Below, piece after piece: positions 11,812-24,204 of a stretch of DNA of 64,000 bases. Under the pieces are notes generated by a model. It searched no databases, was not told the DNA's origin, and saw only the letters and a list, made by a program, of their open reading frames with translations. How positions within the stretch are numbered: the first letter of the stretch is position 1; every line of letters begins with the position of its first letter. Source of the DNA: Tachypleus tridentatus (lineage: Eukaryota; Arthropoda; Merostomata; Xiphosura; Limulidae); assembly GCF_004210375.1 (NCBI RefSeq), contig NC_134830.1, positions 169,081,874 through 169,145,873 on the forward strand, in the 5' to 3' direction. A program made the translations under genes and the position numbers.

Positions 11812-11905
11812 ACGGGTTTACAACGCTAAGATCAGCGGTTCGATTCCCGTCTATGGACACAACAACTAGCCCGATGTGGCTTTGTTATAAAAAAAAACAC
11901 ACTTT
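11812..11905 (+). mobile_element. SINE family 2 fragment
   Basis: Contains TTTACAACGCTAAGATCAGC, the B-box-like GGTTCGATTCCC, the module AACTAGCCCGATGTGGCTTT and an A-rich tail. It is a short SINE copy with a tRNA-like head. Confidence 0.82.
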
Positions 11906-12898
11906 AAGGAAGTACAAGATTTCTTTTCATGTAATCATTTTCACAAACTAGAGGAAGGAAAAAAGAATTATTTCAGGGAATTAGTGACACTAGGAAACTC
12001 CTAATAGTTTTCCCTTTATTTATATAGATCAAGACACTTATAGTCTTATACGATATCGTCTCCTTAGCATTCATTACGAATAATAATCACTTCCATCTCA
12101 CCACGTTACCTGGACAAAAAGAGGGGGGCGTAGCACTCTCCTTGGCAGCCAACCTATTAGGTGGAATGAAATCGCGTTTATAAATCTTATATGATTGGAA
12201 GAGTCATTGAAAAAATTGGTATATAGCTGTAAACCAGTCTAGCGCACGTGCCAAGGACCCCAACTATAAACAATAAACAAACAACATATATGTAAGCTTA
12301 ACCTGGCTTTCAAGGGGTATCAGATAAAAATCATCACGTGTGAACTCGGTCATATTTTCTCCCGCTCTCCTCATCAGAGGGCACTTTTTATCTCCAATCT
12401 CTTCTTGGACGAAATTCTAAGCACTAAGTTTCGGCAGGTTAGTAACCTCACGAATTCTTCACAGATTAGCACGATTTTTAAGCGTAGAGATGCATGGTAG
12501 TTTTTGTTGAGTTGAAAGATAAAAAAAATATATCCAACAGGTTTCACTTGAGTGAGATTTCCAAGCAGACCAACAAGATAATAATGACCTAAATTACGCA
12601 ACAATGCAAGCAATACCTGGATATAAATGTACTACTGATAAAATAAAGCAATAAGTTTAGAGAGAAGACAAGTTATTAATGTTATAATATTTTTCACTAC
12701 AATTTTTTTTGTGTCGTCGGTTCAAAACACGATTTTATTGAGGTTTTGTCCCGTTGATTTGCCTAAATTATTATCCAGTTCAAAGATAGCCAACATATTC
12801 TTATTGCTATTATCCTAAAATAAAAAATACTGACGGTTTTAGGAGGCGCGAGACTCCAAACTACAAAGTAACCAAATCACACAGTCCATTAATAGGAG
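11906..12898. other. AT-rich DNA, no supported gene
   Basis: A 79-codon minus-strand open frame at 12,374-12,613 has no recognised domain and no flanking splice signals I can defend. Nothing else stands out. Confidence 0.45.
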
Positions 12899-13022
12899 CC
12901 CAGGCGTGGGTGGTGCTGACTAGCTGCCTTTCATCTAGTTTTACACTACTAACTTAGGGACGGTTAACACAGATAGCCCTCGTGTAGCTTTGCGCGAAAT
13001 TAAAAAACAACAACAAACAAAC
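12899..13022 (+). mobile_element. SINE family 1, 3' part only
   Basis: Starts inside the central block (GGCGTGGGTGGTGCTGACTA) and runs through the TAGCCCTCGTGTAGCTTTGC tail. The tRNA-like head is absent (5' truncation). Confidence 0.85.
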
Positions 13023-14508
13023 CGCTACTAAGGATTTTATTTTAAATAAGACTGAAATTATATGCCTACATGTTATTTGAGAGGATTAAATATATCACAT
13101 ACTTTATGAAATTATTGAATATAGGAATAATGAATACGTTTTTCTTTCAAATGTTATTTTATCTCATCACTGAAAGAAGGTCCTAATAGTGCGATAGCTG
13201 ATGCTGTTTGGAAGTAAAACAAGAAATACTTTAGTAATTACTTCACTCCAGACAGGATATTACATTTTGTAAGATTTTCTCGAGTTTTTTTTTCAGTACT
13301 TTCTCATAACAAAATATGAAAATTTCAAGTTTAAAACTGTTTAATAACCGTCTGTTATTTATATAAACATACAGCTAAAAGTTTTCGGACAGTTGGATCA
13401 TTTGATAAAGATAAATAGCACCAGAATCAGTAACATAGTACGTCCAAACCAAAAGTTTCAAATCGTCCGAGCACTTGAGGATTGACAAAACGTTGACTCA
13501 ACAAATGTATATTTAATACATATAGATTAAACAAGGTTAACCAAGCTTCGAGCATAAACTGCAAAATTATTAGTTTTATTCGGTATTGTGAATAGCAATT
13601 AGATAAAGGAGTATTAATAGGGGGGTGTTACTACTTTTGCTCATGATATTATGCCGCATGTGCTGCCCTCCGGTGGCTGACATTATACATTGCACTTGAC
13701 AACCTTTCAAAATGGCAGCCTACAGAGAAAACTGGAACGTTATTCCAAGTGATTAAAATGATTGTGTAGAAAACAAGGAATACATTTCTCTTTCAAATTC
13801 CCGCATATCTAGAAATGTAAGTAGATCTGACTCTTTGACTCGATAGAAGTATATAATCTGTGTTAAATCGTGGACTATTTCTCTTATTCTTCTGCATATT
13901 AATCAAGCTTAATTTAGCCCTGACTTAACAGTTCTTTCACAAAACATGTTACGTAAAAGATATATTATTGTTTTATAGGTTGCAAAATGAATAAAAAAAT
14001 CGAGCTAGATTTGAAAATACTTGGAATAAAAGAGCTTAAGAAGTGCAGAAAAACTACTGACTGTGTCAAGAGTACTTTGAGAAGAAAATGTTTATGGATT
14101 AGGCTAAAATAAACTTATTAGTTCCTAATGCTATATGACGTTGTATGTATCTTAAACCAATCCCTATCATATCACTGATAGTACAGCGTTCAGACGGTAA
14201 GATTACAGCAAGTGTAGTAGAAAAGAGAGGAAAAGAAAAAAGCAAATCATTGCATTGATTTTGATGATCAATGTTATTATTACAGTAAAACTAAAACGAA
14301 CTGTTTTTAAATATATACATTTATATTACAAGTATTGGCTGAGGAAGCTAATGCACTAGTATTTAAGGCTGGGCAAGGAGGTTGTGAAAGCCCTATGATG
14401 AAAGGTCTGCCACTGCTCTTTAATCCAGTTTATGAATGTAATTATGAAACCTTATACCAAAGTAAATACAAACAGAAGATGTTTTATGTAACGTCCTTTT
14501 CATCTTAC
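13023..14508. other. AT-rich DNA, nothing firmly recognised
   Basis: The words AAAAGTTTTCGGACAG (13,378) and its partial inverse near 13,466 hint at a decayed transposon end, but I cannot define an element. A 63-codon frame at 14,335-14,526 runs into a SINE and is not accepted. Confidence 0.4.
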
Positions 14509-14780
14509 TGTTTGTTTGTTTTTTAAAATTCGCGCAAAGCTACACGAGGGCTATCTGCGCTAGCTGTTCCTAATATAACAGTCTAAGACTAGAGGGTAGG
14601 CTGCTAGCTATTCTTCACCGCCCACCGCCAACTGTTAGGCTACCAACGAATAGTGGAATTGACCATAACATTATAACGCACTTACGGCTGAAAGGGCGAG
14701 CATGTTTAGTGTGACTGGGATTCGAACCCGCGACCCTCGGATTACGAGTCGAGTGCCTTAACCAGCTGGCCATGCCGACT
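14509..14780 (-). mobile_element. SINE family 1, near full length
   Basis: Minus strand: the head has TGGCCAGCTGGTTAAGGCAC, the B box GGTTCGAATCCC, then the central block and the tail CGCGAATTTTAAAAAACAAA. A few internal gaps are present. No convincing target-site duplication is visible. Confidence 0.92.
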
Positions 14781-15799
14781 CTCTCATGTTATTAAAAATA
14801 CAAGAAACAATAATGATTTCTTGCCTTTCAAAAAATTGTAACAAAATAGAAGCTAACTGAAGCTTCTTGCGTCTATTCGTGTGTGACCTAAACTGTATTT
14901 GAGACATATACAGCTTAGAAGTTCTCAAAATGTGCATAAATATCGATCTTCTCGGATTAGCTGAAATTATGACGCATGCACCTTTGGGTGCAGTGGCTAT
15001 AGATTATAGCACAATTCATCGAAACGTTAAATGGTTTCAAAGCCTTAATTCTAGTAAAACAAATGCTGGACAAATGAGTAACAGGTCGGTTATTTCTTGT
15101 TGCTAAAAACACGGTTGCCGTTTGCTGGAGTCTTGAATTGTTTAAAAATGTACAGCTTCTAGGTGTAAAACCACACTCGTATTTCGGTAAAACCTATATC
15201 TGCTTTGCTGAGTGCTCGGGAATACCTCTTTAAGAAAATGGTATTAAGTATTTGTTGACATGCTAACGTAAAATGATTGCCATGAAAATGTATTTTCAGT
15301 AATAACATTGTTCCGTTGCTTTTAGTGATTATGTAAGTGTGGAACCGTTTAGACAAAGCACTGCATGTAGGGTGCAGCAGTGACATCTTAAAAAATTCTA
15401 GCTGTTTTTACGGATGAAAATAGAATATTGACAAATGTGTCAACTTCCTGAATTGTCACAAAAAAAAAAGACAGATATGCTAGCAGTAGTTCTTATGGCA
15501 ATTTAAAACATAGATTTCTCAGTACATAACAAGAATATTTCAGTGGGAAATGTAAGCAATGTTGCCGTTAGTATACCTAAAAGAAAATACATAAGTGGGT
15601 TCGTTGTTCAAGAACTATGGGGAAAAACCGTACATTTTACAAACATTTTTCGATTATATTATAAAAAACAACTGTTTTACTGTCAGATAAATTTACCTTT
15701 ATAAAACATCTCTGTAATACAAAGTCTAATATATATATATATTTAGAAGTTGTTAGTGATTTGTATGGCATGAAGGAAACATTAGTGGTTTAATTATTA
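14781..15799. other. AT-rich DNA, possible very old transposon trace
   Basis: Near 14,960-15,080 the plus strand can be read as DYSTIHRNVKWFQSL, faintly like a mariner-type helix-turn-helix region. The similarity is too weak to call. No inverted repeats were found. Confidence 0.3.
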
Positions 15800-15960
15800 G
15801 TATTATGGATGTGGTCCTCACGATTGATTATGTGTTATGGATGTGGTCCTCAGCATTGATGTGTAATGGATGTGGTTTTCTTGATGGATTATATGGATAT
15901 GGTTTGATTGATTGTGTGCTAATGTGGTTTTCTTGATGGATTATATTGATGTTAGGCACT
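15800..15960. repeat. Degenerate ~35-bp tandem repeat
   Basis: Four or five diverged units share TATGGATGTGGTCCTCACGA-like and TTGATTATGTG words (later units TGTGGTTTTCTTGATGGATT). Unit lengths vary. Confidence 0.65.
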
Positions 15961-16851
15961 GCTAATGTATTTTTAACTTGGGATATACGCAGCGCAAAAG
16001 TGAGGAACAAAAACTGGAAGTTATTAAACATAATGCACTTCTAACGTGTGCTAGTCTTTAAAAACAGATTATTTCATTTACGTACGTGACAATGTCTTAA
16101 AACTTGGGTAGTTTTAAAATGGATATATTATATATTACTCGTGTTTTATTTCTAAATATTGCTATACTCTGCTACTTAATATTCAGATTTTCTACTTTTA
16201 TAAGCATGTACTTATACGTGAATCAAATGTTTATAATCAACATTATTAACTATTAACGAAATAAAGTATGGAAATTTTTAAAAAGAAACGTTATTTTAAA
16301 CTCGGCAATCATTCTAAAATTAGAAAGCTTAAACTTCTACTGAATTGTTAAAAGTACAGTGAACTAATTATGACTAAAACATATTTTCATTTATATCTGA
16401 GAAGCTTTTGCCTGAAAGTAAAGTTTTAATGAAAAACATTAATATAAACATGTTAAAATAGGGAGTGACCTTGCAATAAACAAACAATACAAGGCTGAGC
16501 ACTTAGTGGCGCCCTCGAATTTGTGACACAAAATAAAATTAATATACTAAAGTAGCTCCTTCTTTTAAGACTGTTGAGGGTTGAGCAGTTGGTTTGCTAT
16601 ATCGATTTCTCATTTGACAGTCAAAGATGAAATACTAGATACATCCACAAGAGACTTCACAGTGAACTGGCTGTAAATTGCACGTGTTTTCCTGAATAGT
16701 TCATTAAATCGCTTGCTATGCATTTTAATATAGCAAAAGTCTTCAAATTTTCCCAAATGGGCTTCACATATGCCCTTCCCCGGGGAAGGCTGTGGCAGCT
16801 ACACCAATACTCATTACTACTCCATTATTACAAAGAAATGCGGATCCCTTT
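15961..16851. other. AT-rich DNA, nothing recognised
   Basis: I see no open frame with domain-like composition, no RNA gene and no repeat family member. Confidence 0.45.
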
Positions 16852-17022
16852 TTTATTAATTTCGCGCAAAGCTAATTTAGCAGTGTAAGACTACAGGGAA
16901 GGTAGCTAGTTATCACTACCCACCACCAACTCTTGGGCTACTCTTTTACCAACGAAAGGATTCGAACCCGCGACTCTCAGATTACGAGACGAACGCCTTA
17001 ACCCACCTGACCATGCCGGGCC
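16852..17022 (-). mobile_element. SINE family 1 with internal deletions
   Basis: The minus-strand copy keeps the head (GGCATGGTCAGGTGGGTTAA), the B box, part of the central block and the GCGCGAAATT tail. It has lost the GTGACGG and TAGCCCTCG segments. It ends only 27 bp before the Tc1 element. Confidence 0.87.
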
Positions 17023-17049
17023 TACACATCTCATTGACCTATACATATA

Positions 17050-18618
17050 CACTGCTGGCCAAAATCTTAAGGCCAATGAATATAAAGAAAAAAAACATGC
17101 ATTTTGCGTTCTTAGACTCAACCACTTATTTGAGTAGAGCTTTGAAAGATAAAAATAAGAAAAGGGAAAATAAAAGTAAAAACGTTTTTTGCATTTAATA
17201 GGAAAAATGTGAACACTATGAAATTAGCCTAAATACTAGCTGGTCAAAAGTTTAAGACCATACCAAAAAGAAGTTCTAAACATGGTGCGAAATGCCGAAC
17301 AAGAGGTCTCGGCAGTGAGTTGCACGGCCGTCATTGAGATTAATTGCAAACATTCGCTTTGACATGGTCGATATAAGCGTTTGCAGAAGGCTGGCTGGAA
17401 TGTTATTCCTAGTGGTGAAGATGGCTTCACGAAGATCATGCACTGCTTGGAATTGACGTCCATTTCTATAGACTTCCCTTGCCATCCACCCCCAAACATT
17501 TTCAATGGGGTTCAGTTCAGGTGAATGCATTGGATGGTCCAAAAGAATCACGTTATTCGCCATGAAAAGGTCCTTTGTCCTGCGGACATTGTGGATTGCA
17601 GCGTTGTCCTGCTGATAGATCCAGTCATTTCCACACAAGCGAGGGCCTTCAGTCAATAAGGATGCCAATGTAGCCAGCTGCTGTTTGACGCCCCTGTATA
17701 ACCTGAAGCTCCATTGTTCCATGGAAGGAGAAAGCACCCCAGATCATGATGGAACCTCCTCCACTGTGTCGTGTAGAAAATATCTGCGGTGGGATATCCT
17801 TATCGGGCCAGTAACGTTGGAAGCCATCTGAACCATCCAGATTTTTTTCTCATCAGAGAACAAAACCATCTTCTACTTTTCTACGTCCCATGTTTGGTGC
17901 TTCTTAGCAAAGTTTAATCGAGCTGTTTCGTGGTGTGGAAAGAGGCGTAACCTTTGAAGAAGTTTACGGTTTTTAAAGCCTTTCTCTCGTAGATGCCGTC
18001 TTATTGTTCTTGAGCTGCATTCTGCGTCCATAAAGGCCTTAATCTGGTTTGACGATCGATTGGTGTCCTGCCGGACAGCCTGTCGAATCCTCCGGCTCAA
18101 CACCGACAAAATTTTCTTGGGCCGACCACTTGAAATTCTCGTTCCGCATCCCTCAGGGCTTTTAAGAAATTTGCAACAGCAGTTTTACTACGTCTAATCT
18201 CACCAGCGATGGCACGTTGAGAGAGACCTTGCCTTTGCAGCTCGACAATTCTGCCACGTTCAAACTCTGTCAATTTTTTAGCCTTTGCCATGTTTTACCC
18301 AATGTAACACAGGAGATGTCAATGGGAGGTGTTAACAACGCTAATGCTTGAACACAAATGACTAAATTTCGTTACGTGTCTACCGATTAACGCATCGTTT
18401 CAGTATGGTCTTAAACTTTTGACCAGCTAGTAGTATTTAGGCTAATTTCATACTGTTCACATTTTCTCCATTAAATGCTAAAAAAGGTTTTTATTTTTAT
18501 TTTCTCTTTTCTTATTTTCATCTTTCAAATCTCTACTCAAATAACTGGTTCAGTCTAACAACACAAAATGCATATTTTTTCTTTATGTTCATTGGCCTTA
18601 AGATTTTGGCCAGCAGGG
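17050..18618 (-). mobile_element. Tc1-family DNA transposon with compound inverted repeats and TA duplications
   Basis: The element is 1,569 bp, flanked by TA (17,048-17,049 and 18,619-18,620). Its ends read CACTGCTGGCCAAAATCTTA and the matching inverse, with one terminal mismatch. A second motif inside each arm (CTAGCTGGTCAAAAGTTTAA at about 17,235 and its inverse at about 18,405-18,430) makes each arm ~215 bp with internal repeats, the IR/DR arrangement known from Tc1-type elements. It encodes one transposase on the minus strand. The low number of changes between the arms suggests modest age. Confidence 0.95.
17276..18291 (-). pseudogene. Tc1-type transposase, frameshifted
   Basis: Translation would start at 18,291 (MAKAKKLTEFERGRIVELQR), giving a helix-turn-helix region (LSQRAIAGEIRRSKTAVANF). 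It is followed by the second DNA-binding part (SSRTIRRHLREKGFKNRKLL, near 18,000). The catalytic domain shows FSDEK near 17,850, QQDNAAIH near 17,600 and SPELNPIENVWGWM near 17,520. The second D and the E are separated by 34 residues, the DD34E signature of Tc1. The full length of about 338 codons is usual for the family. At least three frame changes (around 18,100, 17,870 and 17,690) break it, so no functional enzyme is expected from this copy. In the family, this protein cuts at the terminal repeats and inserts at TA. Confidence 0.9.
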
Positions 18619-18778
18619 TATATAAACCATAATGATGTGTTCAATTCACTTATACAACTAAGAGGTTTTATGATGTGATAAAGAGAAACGAATACGAAAT
18701 AAGGAAATATCACAACGGAATATCGATATGTATTGGAAATATTCTTCCAATCAAATTTAGTTCTTAAAATTCATATAT

Positions 18779-18806
18779 ATATGTGTGTGTGTGTGTGTCT
18801 GTGTAT
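18779..18806. repeat. TA/TG microsatellite
   Basis: A TATATATATG run followed by (GT)8 with one interruption. Confidence 0.9.
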
Positions 18807-20489
18807 GAGTTATATATTACATGTATGTAGATAAAATTCATTATTTAAATATTTTAATTGTATTTTTTTCCATTAAACAAAATGTATTTCATAAATATTT
18901 TTATACTGATTCAAAGTTACTCGTCGAGTAACAAACTTTACTCTCGTACGAATGTGACCACAACAAAGAATTAATTACCAAATAAGTAGTTTGCTATTTT
19001 CAACAATATTCATATGTAACCATTTGTCTTATAGTTATACTATAGATTTATTGCATTCCATAGCCCTCGCGTACACTACACGTGCAGTTAGTAATAAATA
19101 ATAAACACTTACGGGTTGCACTGTTTAAATGTACCATTCAAGAGTTACAGGATAATGCTGTTTTAATGTATTGCTCGAGACTTGGTGGATTATGCTGTCC
19201 TAACTCTCCAAGACTTACGTGGGTATACTTCAAATTAATAGCCTGCAACACAGTTGTCATTACCTTGTTTCGTGTCATACAAAATTTATTAAGTTACGAT
19301 AAAATGATTTACATTATAAAGCTAGTATTATATACATTAATGAGGTGTACCTACTAGTGCATTAAATATCTTCTATATAGGACATGTCTGTTTTTCTACC
19401 CTGTTCATGTACTATAGGATATGTGTTCACAACTATTTAACACCCATAAATACTGTTCTGTTTTTGTCATTCTGTATTTTTTTTCAACAAATTCTTCAAA
19501 AGGAAAAATTTACTCAACAATCTTGGAATTTTTTTTTCTTTCTTCACAAGATTCTGGTTGTAATGTTAAACCTCTATCGAGACTGGCATTGGCCTTGCCT
19601 TATTCCCTCTGGGCACGGGAACGTGTGATACGAGACCCTCCCCCGAAACCAAGGGAAGGGAAAGGAGGCCCCTTGCTGCCTTGTCTCCTAGCGAAGGAAT
19701 CATTAATAAATCTTTGAGTCGCTTTATAATTCTTGATGTAGGGATCTTTCACTAATTTACCCATTAGCTTAATCAATAAGCATTAGAGACATCTCTCAGT
19801 GTAGCAGTCGTTGGTGCTATAAATCATTCAGAAATATTGTCGTCTGCGCAGAAACGTCATAGTTCAGAAAACACAATAATACGAGAACAAGAAATTCTTG
19901 TTACTGTTTAATGAGATGACATTTCGTATCATGTTTTCTTGAACAATAAATTTTAAGTTCGTAATAACATTTGATTTTTATCTCTGAACTTAATGAAACA
20001 CGATGCTATGAAAGTAAACGAAAGCTACATACGAATCAACGATTCCTTCTTATTTAAATTGTTATTAAACTTATAACACTCCAATATATACCGAATATAT
20101 TTAGCAGCATAGCATAACCATAATGTTCTATTACTTTGGTATCTTACATAGATTATAGCATTTACTACTTATTACCGCCAAAAGCACGTGTAGCACTCGG
20201 CTGCAATTACTGAGTCTTAACAAGTCTTAAACACAGGACTTACAAAAGACTGCCAACCCCGATAGCTCCACCACATTTATTACGTGGAACTGATATTATG
20301 ATGTTTAAAACTACGAGACATTATCCGTTAGTTGTAACATGTAAACAGCGTTATGAGTTCTAGTATGCAGCGTGAAAGATTTTGAACAACAATAAATGTA
20401 ATGAAGTTGAAATGTTCTACTCATTCGAAACTCACAGAGCCAGTAAAACTGAATGTGGTTAGTTTTGTTGTGGATTTATTACTGTGTTT
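18807..20489. other. AT-rich DNA, no supported gene
   Basis: Short frames at 19,082-19,357 and 19,407-19,717 have no domain. A small GC-richer patch at about 19,575-19,690 (CACGGGAACGTGTGATACGA, then CCTCCCCCGAAACC) is unlike its surroundings but I cannot identify it. Confidence 0.4.
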
Positions 20490-20560
20490 TTTGTTACAAC
20501 GCTAGGTTACACAATAGGCTATCTGTGCTTTGCCCACCGCAGAGAATTGTACCTCGGATG
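20490..20560 (-). mobile_element. SINE family 3 fragment (tail half)
   Basis: It matches the family-3 module AGGCTATCTGTGCTTTGCCC on the strand expected for a minus-oriented copy. The rest of the tRNA-like head is diverged. Confidence 0.5.
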
Positions 20561-20696
20561 TTCAAGAAAACTTATCGCGGGCCTACCAGAGGACGTATTT
20601 AAAATATAACAAGTCCTATCCTAGTGTAATATTACATGCATTATCAGTTCGACTGAACTTTATCGGTATTTGATCGTTTTGTGCGACCCTTGAGAG

Positions 20697-20977
20697 GACC
20701 GGCATGGCCAGGTTGGTTAAGGCGTTCGATTCGTAATCTGAGGGACGCAGTTTCGAATCCCGGTCACACCAAACACGTTTGTCCTTTAAGCCGTGGAGGC
20801 GTCATAATGTGACGGTCAATCACACTATTCGTTGGTAAAAGAGTAGCCCAAGATTTGGCGGTGGGTGGTGATGATTAGCTGTCTTCCCTCTAGTATTACA
20901 CTGCTAAATTAGGCCGGCTAGCGCAGATAGCCCTCGTGTAGCTTTGCGCGAAATTGAAAAAACAAATAAAACAACAA
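20697..20977 (+). mobile_element. SINE family 1, full length, 14-bp target-site duplication
   Basis: Flanked by GCGACCCTTGAGAG (20,683-20,696 and 20,978-20,991). Head GACCGGCATGGCCAGG, anticodon-loop-like TTCGTAATC, B box GTTTCGAATCCC, central block, then the tail GCGCGAAATTGAAAAAACAA. It is the longest and cleanest duplication in the window. Confidence 0.95.
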
Positions 20978-21239
20978 GCGACCCTTGAGAGTCAGGTTCG
21001 CAACTTTAAACTTCGTGTACTATGAAATGCGGGGTCTCAAAAAAAGGAAAGTAAGAACTCTCATACACTATATTACAGGAAAAATCTGTAAAGAAAAGTG
21101 TTATTAAAATAGTTATCAGATAAATATGATATAATATTGCAAGTTTTTACAATTAGTAGATTTCTGTAATTTGAATAAATGTTTTCAGTATCTGTACTCT
21201 TAATTAAAAGACAGCTGGGTATTAAAAACTTTAATTAAA

Positions 21240-21310
21240 ATAAAGTGCAGAAAAACCTTTCGACCTTCTTCGGTCATCTTCAGGTTAACAAAGAAAGTTT
21301 TAACAATAAC
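21240..21310 (-). mobile_element. Solitary end of a Penelope-like element
   Basis: CTTTCGACCTTCTTCGGTCA, then TCTTCAGGTTAACAAAGAAAG, matches the terminal repeats of the Penelope-like copies at 28,989 and 50,583. It preserves the GACC-GAAGAA-GGTC hairpin on the minus strand. I find no coding part next to it. Confidence 0.65.
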
Positions 21311-21416
21311 TAAATTCTGCCAGAATTATATAGTTTACTATGATGTCTTGATTGTTAGTCTTAGAAACGTAAGGTAATTCCAGCATCAAGAGACGTTGTA
21401 AGTATTGTAATGTGGA

Positions 21417-21696
21417 TTGTTTGTTTGTTTTGAATTTCGCACAAAGCTACACGAGGGCATTCTGCGCTAGCCGTCCCTAATTTAGCAGTGTAAGACTAGA
21501 GGGAAGGCAGGTAGTCATCACCAACCACCGCCAACTCTTGGGCAACTCTTTACCAACGAATAATGGGATTGACCGTAACGTTATGACGCCCCAACAGCTA
21601 AAAGGGCGAGCATGTTTGGTGCGACCGGGATTCGAACCCGCGCTCCTCGGATTACGAGTCGAATGCCTTAACAAGCTTGGCCATTCCGGGCCCAAA
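21417..21696 (-). mobile_element. SINE family 1, full length, 11-bp target-site duplication
   Basis: TGTAATGTGGA flanks it (21,406-21,416 and 21,697-21,707). Complete head, central block and tail on the minus strand. An open frame running through it (21,477-21,803, minus) is a by-product. Confidence 0.94.
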
Positions 21697-21707
21697 TGTA
21701 ATGTGGA

Positions 21708-22976
21708 ATAATTGGCTTTTTTCCCTTCAGTGTTCTTATAAATAGTTGTAGCACCCTCAAATATAGATTGTTCCGTAACTTGTCTGTTTGCAAATAATCC
21801 CACAAGTCATAAATGAAACTGAATCCCTATGTGTTAATTTAACAAAGTTTTTGTGGATTATTTAGATACGTTTACAATTCGTTTTCACCGTGACATTATA
21901 AGTGGAGTTAATATAACAGGTAGTAGTTAGATGGCGCGACTGATTTGTATGGTATCGTATCAACGAAATCGGGTAGTTAATATAACTAGTTACATCTTAA
22001 TGTAGGTGATGTAGCTATGAGTTATAAAGACTCATAACGCTGTTTGGCTTTAACGAAATGTGTGAAGTTAATATTACTGGTATTGGTTACACGGTGTGAT
22101 AATAGTTTACTAAACATTCATAACGTTGTTGTCTAGCTTTAGCGCAGTCTTAACCCTTAAATGTTACAAGTAATGTACTTATTCTCATGGTTTGAACTTG
22201 CTCGACCTTTACCTGCTCGTCTTTGCAGCTCTTATTAATAACTGAATAAAACATGCACGTGCATTTCGAACAAGCTTAATATGCGGTTAAGTCCAGTTCT
22301 GTATGTTCAAAAAGCAATAATCCAATATCTTATTTCATAAAGGTGTAAAAAAAATTTAAAACAGCAGTTTAGATTACATCCAGACATACATTTATTTTTC
22401 GAAGCTCTCTCCCATTATTTCTTTGTTCTTAATAGCAGTTTGTTGAAAGCGGAACTGTGATCGTACCATGTCATGATTTAGTGAAATGTACCGATTAGAA
22501 GTGAAACAAGTAACTCACAAAATCGTTTGAGCATATCTTGTATCTCTAAGAAATGCGCCCTCTCGCAATCACGCTGTCGACCACTTTCTCAGGTCGGTAA
22601 CACTCTGCACCTGTTGTAAGTTTTCATATACATCTATGTACCAGTTTCCAGTTCTTGCATGTGGTTCAGCAGAAACAACTGTGCCCCATATTGAGTAATA
22701 CACCTGCATCTGTACAGATTGGAAGGCACATTTTCACTTGCGCAGTTCTAATTAATATGTATTTATTCAAATGTTATCAGCATGAAAACAAATATTTGAA
22801 ACTATACATCACAAGTTATATAAAAGTAATAATGTGTTATTTAACAGTTTTCTGAAATCCACACTGTTACAGCACAGTTACATCGTATTAAAAATATATA
22901 GTCATTAAATAAAGGATGATATCCTGTGGACACGTTATAGATAAAACAAAGCTGCAAACGTTTCCCTCATCTCAGA
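21708..22976. other. AT-rich DNA, no supported gene
   Basis: I see no tandem repeat, RNA gene or domain-bearing frame. A 66-codon frame at 22,655-22,855 has no support. Confidence 0.45.
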
Positions 22977-23222
22977 GACCGGCATGGCCAGGTGGTTAGG
23001 ACGTTTGATTCTTAATCTGAGGGTCGCGGGTTTAAATCCCAATTTCACCAAAGATGTTCGCCCTTTCAGCCGTGGGAACGTTATAATATTACGGACAATC
23101 TCTGTTAGTTGGTAAAAGAGACTAGCTGCCTTACCTTTAGCCCTACACTGCTAAATTAGGGATAGCTAGCACAGATATTCCTCGTGTAGCTTTGCGCGAA
23201 ATTGAAAAAAACACACAAACAA
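22977..23222 (+). mobile_element. SINE family 1 with a central deletion
   Basis: Head GACCGGCATGGCCAGGTGGT, B box region GGGTTTAAATCCC, central block missing the GTAGCCCAAGAGTTGGCG segment, tail GCGCGAAATTGAAAAAAACA. Confidence 0.9.
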
Positions 23223-23586
23223 TCCCTAATCTTAGCCTATCCCTGATGGTAGTTTAGCAACAAATGAGCTTGTTACACTGAATATCGGCTTTCGATACCA
23301 CCAGTTGTTTCTGGACACATCACATATACAACCCATAGTGTACATTTGTTTCATTTTATACAAAAAACTTGTACACGGATATTATATCTAAGACACCTAA
23401 TTACATGCGGCTGTATGTCTGTTGGAAAATTATTTGCATATCAATGGCTTATTTAATTGTAATAAAATGGGGAATAACATTCTTTGGACTAAAATATCCA
23501 AAATTCTGTTAATACACAGGTTCTGTTTCAAATCCATAACGAGTTTGTTAAGAATCCTGTGTTTAAAATAGCAACTGTCTGGTGTG

Positions 23587-23821
23587 ATAGGCCCGGCATA
23601 GTCAGGTGGTTAAGGCACTCGACTCGTACTTTGAGGGTCCCGTGGGGACGTTATAATGTGACAGTCAATCCCACTATTCGTTGGCAAAAGAATAACCCGA
23701 AAGCTGGCGGTGGGTGGTGATGACTTGCTGCCTTCCCTCTGGTCTTACATTGCTAAATTAGGGACGGCTAGCGCTGATAGCCCTCGTGTAGTTTTGCGCG
23801 AAATAAAGAAAGCAAAACAAA
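23587..23821 (+). mobile_element. SINE family 1, B box deleted, with target-site duplication
   Basis: CTGGTGTG flanks the copy (23,579-23,586 and 23,822-23,829). The head runs GGCCCGGCATAGTCAGG to TTTGAGGGTCCCGTGGGGAC, so the GTTCGAATCCC box and the segment after it are missing. Confidence 0.88.
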
Positions 23822-24204
23822 CTGGTGTGGTAAGAGAAGTTTACGGAAAGTGCCGAGTTCGAACAAGTCGGAGGACATTGATTGTTAAGCTCTATCTTTG
23901 TATGGCTGCATTGTTCACTTGAGATACAAACGTTCTTCTCTATCTCAAGCGACTCTAACAAAGGAAACTTGTCGCGACTAACCTTAAAACTTCAAAATGA
24001 CGTGTTTGCAGATAGGAATACCAGAGAAAAATTAACTCTCTTTGTCATTGGAACCAATAATACAAGTGTACACGTTTATCATTCTGATTTCAGTATGAAC
24101 TGAATGTCCATTTGCTAAATTATTGAGGTAAATTATTATAATTATGATGTGAGCGATATATATTTACTTGTAAACAGAAGTGGTGTATAACTGGAGCTTA
24201 AATA

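Noticed and set aside
12350-12420. CTGATGAGG...GAGAAAA on the minus strand as a hammerhead core
   Set aside because: No stem II can be formed between the two core parts.
14335-14526. 63-codon frame LAEEANALVFKAGQGGCESP
   Set aside because: No recognised family and no ATG start. The 3' end runs into a SINE and the upstream acceptor is poor.
14960-15080. Mariner-like helix-turn-helix similarity
   Set aside because: Only a few residues fit. No catalytic motifs or terminal repeats found nearby.
19575-19690. GC-richer patch as a possible rRNA fragment or exon
   Set aside because: I could not match it to conserved rRNA words, and no frame or splice signal is convincing.
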